Positions 9,885 through 21,800 of a DNA stretch of 64,000 nucleotides are shown here, one piece after another. A program made the translations under genes and the position numbers. Location: positions 8,561,325 through 8,625,324 of the forward strand of contig NC_019879.2 in assembly GCF_002234675.1 (NCBI RefSeq), written 5' to 3'. The notes beneath the pieces are model-generated. The model did no database searches, was not told where the DNA came from, and was given only the letters and a program-made list of their open reading frames with translations. Within the stretch, counting starts at the first letter, position 1; the number at the start of each line of letters is the position of its first letter. Origin of the DNA: Oryzias latipes. Taxonomy: Eukaryota; Chordata; Actinopteri; Beloniformes; Adrianichthyidae.

Positions 9885-12800
9885 ATGAGTCGGTATTCAA
9901 CACAAAGTAAGTACCACAATAAATTAATATAATAATAATAATAACAACACACAAAATAAACAAAACAAGTGTAAAATGAATCAAAATATAAGGAACAAAC
10001 ATAATCATTGAGATGTTGTCCACATATAGTGTTGACGTAACAAATGTTTTAACATCAAGTTAAAAGGGTAAAAAATATGAAACTTTAATGTTTTTGTGTA
10101 TTTTTGAGGATTTTAATGCAATTTTTCATTTTATATGATCTTGAGAAATCATTAGCATTAATCAATATTTATAATAAAGATAACTTTATCAATCACAACA
10201 CAGTAAGCAGAGTAATAAAAAAAAAAGCAGATTGATAAACCTTTTAAAAACAATGAAGAAAAAAATAAATAAATAACAATGAAGCACTGTTAAACAATCA
10301 GAAGCTCCTGCGCTGTTTGACATGAATAATCGGGTTTGGTTGTGTTGCCATATGAGCTGAAAGCTGAGGTAGATGACACAGCTTACTAGGCCCTTTTGCA
10401 CTAATTCAGGTAGACTTACTTCATTAGGAACTCCTGAAGGCAGAGTCACAGGTGTAAAATCAACCATTCCTCAAACCCAAAATAGAAGAAAAGAAATCAA
10501 AAATTATTTCATCCTGCCATCCACCCGCTGGATCCCTTTTGGGGTTGCTGGAGCCTGTCCCAGCTACGGTTGGCGAGGGGACAGGCCGCCACTCTGTTGC
10601 AAAGCCAAATCTGATTTAATGAACTTTGAAATGATTGACCCCAGAATAAATGTAAAGCTGTGACTACGAAATGATAAAAGAAACCATAAAAGAATGTCGA
10701 TGAAAAGTTCTGGAGCTCTTTGGATGTACTATTCCATGTGTCGGAAGAGCTAAACTTTCACGTTTCAAGCTGATTTCTACAAACAAGTATAACTATCTAC
10801 AACAGATTTACTATATCTATTGTTAATGGGACCATGACAGATTCTTATGAAGACAGACAGACTTTTACTGAATCAAACAAACAAACAAACAAATATTTGG
10901 TTAAATTAAGTGTGTTTATAAAGTGCAGTTAAACACCTCAAATAATAGATTTTATATGCAGTTCTGCACAAATAGTGCAATAAAACAGTAAATAAAGCAA
11001 AAACATGCCTTATTTAAGTCCATGTACTTATTGTAAATAAGAATTTTTTTCTCAATTGATTTAATAAAGGTAAAAATGGAATTTATTTTCATTCTATTTT
11101 TGCAATCCAGTCAATTAGACTGAAGTTCAAATAGGCTGTTATTCAGCTAAGCCTGTAAGCAATTTTATTGATATTTTTGTGTGTTTTTTCCTGTACTAAA
11201 CATTTAATTGTGTGAAAATTTTCATTTTAGTTTTTTGCCAGATATCAAATTAAAATGTTACATAATTGTCTTTTTTCTTTTTAATATGAATTTTAAATAT
11301 TTGTGTTTTATCTGTAAAACAATTGATGACTCCCATTTGGTGACAAAAAAAAAAAAAACTTTTTCATTGATATTTTATATTATTTTGCAATAAACCCATA
11401 AGCACATGGACAACGTGTGCCAGCACCAAAGTGACAGCAAATATTTCCTGTGCTTGCAGTTAAAAGCAGCAGTCCCAGCATGGCGGTTGAGGAAAGCAAA
11501 AAGAAGACCAGCCTCCTTAAAGACAATAGCTGGATCAGAAAACTCGATGATGAAGATGAATCTGTCGAGTAAGTCACACAAACAGGAAAAACGCCAGACT
11601 TACACACATATCTGCATGAAAGGTTTGGGTGTGACACTCAGTTAGCTAGAGTTCAGAAAATTCCTTTTCTGAATTGTGAAACATGAAAGTGTGCGTTCAA
11701 TGTTTTCTCTGACAGTCGGGACCCAAACTTTGGCAGAAGTGTGCTGGGAAGATACAAGCCCAATGAAACTTCTACCAGGTAAAAAAAAAAACAACTACTA
11801 AGCAAAAATTAGTTCAGGAAAAAAAGGGTATTTTTCCTGCTGTGAAGGAGATTTAAACCTTTTTCTAAGAAGTTATTGTTTTTCTCTGGAGCAGTTCAGC
11901 ACAAGAGGACCCAAAAACCACCAAACCTGTGAAAACATCAGCATCTGTCCTGGCTCTCAGCAAAAAGTAAACCTTTAATTTGTATTTTATATGAAAAGAG
12001 GGGAAAAAAATCAAACCTTGTAACCAGAAATTTCTATCCTTCAGATTCAGTTCTCCTCAAGATCCCGAGACCAGGTATGATTATTGTTCCATGTTTATTT
12101 ATTTATATAAAAGAAACATTAATTTTAATTGTAACTAAAATGCTTTTTTTTTTTGTGCTGGCAGCCCAACCCCTACCACCAAGTCTACATCCCCCTACAC
12201 CAAGAGGTAGATCTTTTTTTTTCTTTCTTTTTTAAAAAGTGCAGCACATTTTCAAGTCTGATGAGGATTTTTTTTAAGGTAGATCGTAATTTTTTTATAT
12301 TTATTTATTTTGTCAGATATTCAAGTGTGAAACCAGAAGCTCCAAGCAGGTATGCTCCACTTTATTCTGCGTTGTCACCATAAAAAAATGTAAAAAAAAC
12401 ATTTAAAAAGCAGGCGACTAATTTTATGGTGTTCAACTGCAGCCCATCTACGGTCAAAGCGGAGACAAAAACGAGGTTTGAAACTAAATTTCAGCATAAA
12501 TTGAGCTATTAAAAAATATATCTGGGGATGATTTTCATTAAAAATAAAATGGATCTGCTTTTGTAGCACTAAAACCTCTACAGTCACCAAAGATGACGGT
12601 TCCACAAAGACAACCAGCACCACCACGAGCACCACCCAGAGCGTGAAGTATGAAAACAGCACTCATAAAAGAGAAGGAAGTTCCCACAAAGTGTTCATCA
12701 AAGCAATAATAATTTACTTTCTCCAATAGATCTCCTGAGACCATATCCTCCCCCAAGACTGAGACCTTCTCTGAGCGCGTCAAGTCTTCAAGCAAAGGGT

Positions 12801-15800
12801 AAAAACTTCACAGTACAGCCAAAGTGATCCGGTTCTTTTGTTTTAAAAAACATATTTAAGCTGTTTTACAAGCATTAGTTGATAGAATTTTGGTTTAAAA
12901 TAGACAAGAAGGGGGTGCAAATACATTCATTTAGCAGAGATTTTAATCTTTTAGCTTTAATGATAAGGTATTTCTCACACCATAGTAAATTATAATGTTC
13001 AGGTAATAGACTTAAATCAGATGTAAATACAGCAAATGTTGGCAAAATTCAATAAAACTGTCAACTGATATTACTAAATTGTACATTTATACTGAGATAG
13101 CTAAGGTGTGTTCTTGTTTATGCTCTTTCATACATATTTATTAATAATTGTGGAAATGAGATCTACCCCCTTCTGAAACATTTGAGAAAACATTAGACAC
13201 TAGACTGTTTTAATATTACTTTGCATGAAAATGCAAGCCTGAAAATTTAGTTTGCACTTTTGTTCCAGTAAGAACATTTTTTATTTGCATGTGTCCATGC
13301 CTCACGTGAGTACAAAGGTGACACTTCAATCCCTTTTTCAGATTAGTTTCACTCAATCTCTCTGCGGTTTATACATTTCCAGTGGTGTCAGGGACAGCAG
13401 CATCTTTTTTAATGGTGTTAGCAAAGAAATAAAGTTCAACAATCCAGCATTTTAAATCAGTATAACCACATAACCTTTTAGGATTAACTTTAATGAAAAT
13501 GGTGTTTTTGGTGATTTTAACATGTTCTTGTAGCATTTTTCTGATGATGGAGGACATATATCAATTATAATTACACTTGAAATTTGCATTTCTGAGTATT
13601 TCTTCATTCAGATTGTTAGGCACCAGGAGCAGACGAAACAATGCAATTTGAAAAAGCCTGTAGTTTTGACGTAGAAGCCACAATCTCCCAGCTCCACTCC
13701 ATCCTGATGGATCTATTATTGTTTCATTAACCGGTCATGTTAGTTGGGGGTAAGACGGGCTGTAAGCTAGCAGGAGGCATGTAAATAGATGGGTGATGGG
13801 AAGTGGGGCTAACATTACATGGCGTAATTAAAATTAAAAGACCACTGGGAACACTTTAAAAATGGATCGAAAGATGATTGGAATGGATCTTTAGAAAAGA
13901 TGATCATAGTTATTTTTCCATTACTGGAGGTCAGTATACTAAGTTATTTATTTCAGGTCAGAGATTAAACCAGAAGAGCAGCCATTGTTCCACAGTCAGA
14001 CATTTATGTTGTGTTTCTGTGGAGTTCTTGCTTTTCCTTATATTTTTAACTTTTTGTCAGACAAACTGAAATCTGCAATAGCTTTGTCCAAAAATCTTAA
14101 AAGTAAAACTGATTTCAAAATACAGTAAATTTGAACAATTAGACATTCAGTTTTTCCACTTAGTACAGGTATACTTATGTGGTCATTGTAGATTTTAAAT
14201 GTAATGTGCACCTCTTAAATGATTTTACCCCAGAAAAAAAGCATGCTGACACACATCAGAAGACTCCTTTTCTCATCCAGACATGCATGTTTCCCACACA
14301 GGGCCCAGTACCCCCCCTACTCACCCACCAAACCAACAGTGACTGAGAAACCTGTCAGCAGCACCAAAGAGTAAGACATTCACACAAAATCAAAGTTCAG
14401 AGGAAGTCAATTCCATCCATCTAACACCTCGCCGTAAACCTGTGCAGAGCTGAGGACAAGCTGTTTGACTCTCTCACCCCCTCGTCTGTCAAGAGGGATC
14501 CATCAACCACAGACAGGTGACATCATCACCGTCAACTGACTAAAAACTGTAAATTTATTTAGGGCTTTTGCACTGAAAGTGTTTATGTCTGTAGTAAATC
14601 AACCACCACCACAACCAAAACTGTGACAGTAAGGAGCAGCACTGATGTCAAGTGAGTTTCACTCCTGAAATGTTTAGATTTTTTTGGTTCATTATTTTTA
14701 TTATTATTATTATTATTTATTTTCATCATTATTTTTGTAGTACATTTTTAAGATAAAAAATGCAATAAAACTGAAGACTTTTAGCTGCTGGTAAATACAA
14801 AAAAAGGAAAAACCCACTCAAAATGAAAAATATAAAATACACACAGAAAATAAAAATAAAAAAGTTCTACCAAACGAAGGCGAAAAATATATTTAATTAA
14901 GTGTTTGATGTTTTGGAATTACATGAAACAAAACAAAAAAATGTAAAGGGACCTAAATGACCTTTGAAATAACAGCAAAATGAATGCTGTAACGTTTCTG
15001 ATTATTTTAAAAACCTGTTAAAATCAAAATTATAAATCAATAAAAAATAATTTTAAGACTACAAGTTTATATTCTGACAAATTTAACTGTAAGTTACAAC
15101 TCTTACAGTCAAAGAATAAGATTAAATACTGAAGCAAATTTTGATCTTGCCCTTAAAGTTCCATTAGAACCTTAGAGTGGAGACCTTTAAAGTCTCCAGA
15201 AAACTACCCAGTGTGCATCAAGAGGTTAATCTTTTGATGCCTGAATTTCTTTCCATCTATGGAAAAAACTTTTTTTTATTTTTTTTGCTTTTAAGCAGAG
15301 TCTAAATTAATGTAAATTTGAAGCAGAGGCGCTTTAATGCATATGTGTGTCAGTTGGCATCAAGGGGTTAAATGGCCAAAACTCAATCAAATGAGTCCAC
15401 ATCTGAAAATAGATGAACTTTTGTCTGCATTATACAGTGGATTTATCCTAGACTTCTTAAATAGTATATTTCACTTAGTATGTTTTATGTTGCAGCTTCT
15501 GTCAGTGTAAATCAATTCATTTTGTTCCATCTAAAGGCCTGAAGATCATCTGTACGACACACTTCTGTCTAAGTCTAAAACATCCGACTCATCCTCACCT
15601 GTCAAGTAAGTTTTCAGTAGTTATAACTCTATTTAAAAAAAGAAAAAACATATCAATTTAGCCAGTTTGATGTAGAAAATAAATTCTTGTCTTTGTCTCA
15701 ACAGATCGAGTGTGACAAAGACAAGCGTGACCACAGTGGAGAGCAGCAAAGACAGCACAGAGTTAGACTTGACCTTTTTTCCCTCTATTTGATTTTTATT

Positions 15801-18800
15801 TCATCTGTCATTTGTTCTTCATTTGTCTCATTTTTACATGTTTCATTTCTTCATCTCTCTATATTTCTGTAGTCTTTAAAATATTTATTTTCATTTCATT
15901 TTTTTCACACTGTTATTTTGGTGTTTGTTTATGAATTAATTCATTTTTGTACTTTTTCTTCTCTTTTTTTTATTTTTTTAATCATTTTAGTGTTCTTCTC
16001 CATCCTTCTTTTCCGTTTTGTTTGTTCTTTATGACTTTCTTTCTTTCATGCATTTGTGCATCTTTTTTTTAATTTAAATGTTCATATGTTCAGAATTTCT
16101 TTTATATTGTACCAGATTTGATGTGACAAACTCTGACATCCGTACCAGATTCGCTGTAGCACAATTATCTCTACTACAGCCTCTTTCAGCCCGTGTCTCA
16201 CATCTACTACGTAAATACGAAAAGAAAACACAGAAACAGTGAAAAACATTTCACTTCCACAATCAATCCTTCCAGGGCATTTTCTACGTGTGAAATTTTG
16301 GTCTTTCATGATACATGCGTGATCTACGTAATTCATGAGTATTTATTGCATTCCTCATTCGTCAATGTGAGCAGATGTCCGTCAGGGTTTTTGGCTGAAG
16401 GGGTCTTTACGTGAACTCGATTTTGAGCTGCTCCAACTTTTTGGTTTGGTTGAGAATTACGTAGTTTACGTGTATTTTACAGCATTTATACACAATTATT
16501 ATGTAAAGCTTACACAACTGTGTATTTTTTTCCCATTTATTCGTTTGTGGGACAAGCCCCATGAGACGTGTCATCTTGTTTTCAAGGGGGGGTCCTCGAC
16601 ATACAACAAAACAAGCAAACTTAAAATATACAAGACAACGAACACGTGCACACACACACATAAACACACAAACATTTATTTATTACAAGCAGTTAGTTTA
16701 AGGGGTAGGAAATAAAAAAGCATCAAATTAAATCAAAAACAGTTACATGAGTGTTGAAGATGTCCTAAACAGGCATTTTTAAATGTATGATTTTTGCGAG
16801 ATGCGTTGGCAAGTTTGTGGCTTTCCACAATTGTTCCACAAACACTAGCAAACTTTTCACGCATTTACCACTGATGTGTAATTTTTATATCGCGTACACG
16901 GTGCACATTTCACGTTCAAATGACGCATCTGACGTATGAATCACCAATGAATTGCTGATAAACAGCTCAATAATCACCCACGGTTTCTACACGATTCGTG
17001 GATTGGTTTAGTAGTACTTCTTCTGTGGTTTTAACGTGGTTCATTCGTGATACATCTGTGAAAATTTCGTGTAAAATCCAGAACTTATCTCACTTTTTCC
17101 ACTTATGACCAATTTTCATCTGTGCAATATTCCCAAATGGTGGTTGTGTGACATGGCCTTTACATTCAGCTCCTCCCTTGTGGACTGTCTAAAAGTCAGG
17201 TGGACAGATGTGTTTTTCATTCTATAGTGCCATATAAATTATAAAATAAGAGACAATGCACAACATTAAACATTGATTTGCAGAAATTTGGTGTGTTTTT
17301 AACGATTGGCTGCTGCATTTTAGTAACAGAAACAAACATTTCTGCACATTTGACTGAAAATGTTCACAAAGTTTAAAACATTTTTTTCTTCTGAAAGACT
17401 GCTTGTAATAAGCACTGCCAAACAAATGTGTAAATGTTTTTGTTGCAGTGCTGAGAACAAACTCTATGATTCGCTCATTCCCAAGGCTATGAGAGGTGAT
17501 GTCACAGACAGGTGAGGTTTCACTGCAAATGCATTTTCAGTTTTTTCCGAGAAGAAAACTGCACTGATGGAATATTTGATGATTTTGGTGTTTTTTACAG
17601 CAAAACCACTGGGGAAAGCACAAAGACTAACACAGACTACAGCATCCCTTACGGGTGAGTCTCCGCAAGGTCAGCTTTTGTTATATGCAAGACTGCAATA
17701 ACAAAAAAATAAATCCTGTTCTTTTTCTTTTTTCAGAAATTCCACTAAAACCCCACTCACGTCAAAGACCTCAACCTCTTCCACGTAGGATGCAACTCTT
17801 CTGATCATGTCTGTAAATCAGAATTTACCTTCTCTGTATATTAAACATTTAATTTCATAAAAAGGACTGAAGATGACTTGTACAAAACCCTCCTGCCCAA
17901 CTCCATCACCTCTGGTTCCTCTTCTCCTGTCAGGTCAGTTTAGTAACCAGTAATGTGTTTAAACGCAGCAGGATCCATTCAGTCATTCATGTTTCCATCA
18001 CTTTCTAAGCAGATCCAGCGTCACCAAGAAGGACAGCAGCAATGGGTGAGTTTACAAACTGACTGGTAGAGAAAAAAGGATCTTTTGACTAGTTGGAATG
18101 AATATTTTATTTCAATTTGATCAATTTTGATGTCTTTTTTTTTTCAGATTAGACAGCCCAACTCTGACCTCACCTTTTTCACGCACCAACAGGTGAGCAG
18201 CTAAATCATTTGCTGCGGAATCCAACAGATCACCACTGAAAATGATCATTTAAGTGATTTTCTGACCGTGTCAGTGTTTTTACATTGAGCTTCATGAAAA
18301 AAATGTGTATACCAACATTTTTTGTTTATTTATTACCAAAAACCAACATTTAAATGAAAGATCTGAGCAATTCAAGACAATTAAGGGGACGAATAATAGA
18401 TGCAATCAGTCATTACATACACAGTTACACAAACCTATAAAAAACAAATCAATAACAAAAAGACTAAACTGATGTTGGTGATCTCATAATAACACGAGGT
18501 TCCGCTGACACATGGGACCCCCTTAAATCTTTATGATTTAATCATTGATAGATGGAAAACGCTGTTTACTTGTACAGCGTTTTACTACATTCTCAGAAGG
18601 CCCAAAGCGATTTATAGTCACAGTCCCATTCACCCATGCACACACACATTCACACACTGACTGACACTGGCGCCGACCTGTAACCACCACGAGCAAATGT
18701 GGCGTTCAGTGTCTCACCAATGGACACTTCGGCACATGGATGGGCTAGACAGGAATCAGACCTGCAATTTATTCAATCAGAGGTCAACCACTCTACCTCT

Positions 18801-21800
18801 GCACCTCAGCCGCCCAATTGTTGTCATTTGGAGGTCTTCTTGTAATCGATTTTAAAAGCAGTTTTTTAAGAAATTTCAGTTATTTCGTTTTTTTTTACTT
18901 TAAACAGTCCGTTTAATGTTAAAATCAACATTATTTTTCTGGTGTCAGTTTTTTAGCTCATTAAACTGTTTAGAGTTTGTTTCTTTTTATTTTGTTTTGG
19001 GCTTCATTATTGATTTCATTACTTTTTTTTATATAGTATAGGTCTTTTGTTTTATTATTTTAATCATATTTATTGTATCAGAACACAGGTAAGAGGGGTC
19101 TCATGTAAATGTGTGCCTACACATTCTAGCAGTACCTCTGGTTGCAAAAATAAAGTCAAACACTTTTTTCAGAAATTCCACTAAAACCCCACTCACATCA
19201 AGGACCTCAACCTCTTCCACGTAGGATGCAACTCTTCTGATCATGTCTGTAAATCAGAATTTACCTTCTCTGTATATTAACCATTTAATTTCATAAAAAG
19301 GACTGAAGATGACTTGTACAAAACCCTCCTGCCCAACTCCATCACCTCTGGTTCCTCTTCTCCTGTCAGGTCAGTTTAGTAACCAGTAATGTGTTTAAAC
19401 GCAGCAGGATCCATTCAGTCATTCATGTTTCCATCACTTTCTAAGCAGATCCAGCGTCACTAAGAAGGACAGCAGCAATGGGTGAGTTTACAAACTGACT
19501 GGAAGGAAAAAAAAGATCTTTTGACTAGTTGAAATGAATATTTTATTTCAATTTGATCAATTTTGATGTCTTTTTTTTTTAGATTAGACAGCCCAACTTT
19601 GACCTCACCTTCTTTTTCACGCACCAACAGGTGAGCAGCTAAATCATTTCCTGCATAATCCAACAGATCACCCATGAAAATGATCATTTAAGTGATTTTC
19701 TGACCGTTTTTTTACATTGAGCTTCATGAAAAAAAGTGTATACCAACATTTTTTGTTTATTACCAAAAACCAACATTTAAATGAAAGATCTGAGCATTCA
19801 TGTCCAAGACAATTATGGGGACAAATAATAGATACAGTGAGTCATTACATACACAGTTACACAAACCTATAAAAAACAAATCAATAACAAAAAGACTAAA
19901 CTGATGTTTGTGCTCTCATAATAACATGAGGTTCAACTGACTGTCACTAGAACAGGCAGACGACTGGATCCAAATCCAGCAGGTTTATTAGCTCAGCCAA
20001 ACGTCCACAAAGCTAAATCAGGGTCAGGCAGACAGGGGTCAATAAAGAGCATGGGAGCATCAGAAAAGAGACGGGAGTAGTCAGGATGTAGGCAAGAGTC
20101 AGGGCAGGTAAACGGAGTCAGAGACAGGTTCATGAAACAGAAGATCAGCTCCAGATACACCACTCAGTAACAAAGGCAGAGTGGCACAAGTAATACTTTG
20201 AGCTTGGCTCAGTGCAGTGTTTAAGTATTCTGTGATTGATTGGGTGAAATGAGAGTCAGGTGTGTGGCAACCAGGTTGCTGGGAGATGTAGTGAGATAGA
20301 ACTCTGGAGATGGTTCCTGCCGATGACCAGAGGGGGAGACAGAGTTCTGACTTCTGACAGAGACATGGGACACCCATTTTTAAAAGCACTTTTTAAAATG
20401 TTTCTGGTGTTTGTTAGTTTGTTTGTTTTTTTACTTTAATACAGTCAGTTTAATGTTATAATCAACATTGTTTTTCTGGTTTCAGTTGTTTAGCTAGTTC
20501 TGCAGTTTAGATTTTTTTTATGTTTTGTTTTGTGCTTCAATGTTGATCTCACTACTTTTTACGTAGTATAGGTATTTTCTTTGAATTTCTTTTATTAATT
20601 ATTGAATATTTATTGTATCAGAACACAGTTTGGAGGGCCCTTATGTACATGTGTGCCTACAAACACTAGCAGTACCTCTGGTTGCAAAACAAAGTCAAAC
20701 CTCTGTGATCAGGTCTAAAACACTTATTACTAAAATTGGAGTCATAAATCTTTATATTGCATAAATGAAACTCACGTGAAACTACCAGACAAAGAAGAGG
20801 AAGAGGAAGGAAAACAACACTTCACAAAACACAATGTAATGGTGAATTTTATTTTAAATCAGAACATATTTAGTAAGCTGCTGACTTTTTTTCCGTTTAA
20901 TAATATTTAATCTATTTCCCCCCATTTTTTAAAAGATTTTGGCCTAAGCGTTTGATTAATTCTATTAAAAATACTTACATGATTTTTTTGCTGTACGTAA
21001 TCTATTGTTTTCTATATTTTCAATGACAGCTACAGTAGTTCCTACTCATACACCAAACCAGACTCCAGGTAGGAAGCACAACAATTAAAGGAAAAGTTGT
21101 TTTTGATCTTTATTGTAAACCACATATTCATTTTTAACATGCAACTTCTGATCATTGCTTTTTTACATAGTTATGAGTACACCAGCATCACCAGCCCTTC
21201 TACATACACCTCAACATCCTACAAGAGGTATCAAACACATGCAGACTTTCAAAATACTATTTGGCGGTTTAATGGACATTGTTTGTGGCCCCCCTCACTT
21301 TTGTACCACTTACATTAGATACCCATGATAATTCCTTCATTATCTTAAATATCACATAGAAAGTGAATCAGAAAACAGAAAATCCTGAAAAACCCTGATA
21401 AACTTTCAAAATAAAACGCCAGAAACTTCCCTTGCCTCACGTCACATTACTGTAATTCTATTTTACAAATAGTGGAAGAACCTACATTAAAAAAAACGAG
21501 AATTTGTTTATTAATGTAAACCTTTTATGAAGTCAGTGTCACAAACAAAGTTCCACACAGCTTAGAAACGGACAAAGCTGTTCTAAATCTCGGATACTTT
21601 TGCCATTAACAGCTTTCTTCTGTCTGATCTTACATCAGACACTTTAAGATGTATAATAGGTGGTCTTTTGCAAATTTGACAGCACTCTCTTAAAAAACCC
21701 ATGATCTTTACAATGATGAACAAATACAATAGAGAAGAAAAGAACAAACATACAAATTGCATCATAAAGTTCCTGTGATCTTAATGTTTACCTCCCACGC

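Larger units (their letters stand above)
17730..20702 (+). repeat. scel: Direct tandem duplication of a four-exon scel block
   Basis: Copy 1 (about 17730-19165) and copy 2 (about 19166-20702) align from the acceptor before exon 18 through a shared far end reading CTAGCAGTACCTCTGGTTGC. Spacing at the start is 1436 bp. Exon 19/23 is identical over 69 bp, exon 18/22 differs at two of 48 and exon 20/24 at one of 33. The 80-bp intron between the first two exons differs at one position. Introns are as similar as exons, so the duplication is recent. Coding content is 195 and 198 nt, so the frame is kept. Each copy has its own later insertion. Confidence 0.93.
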
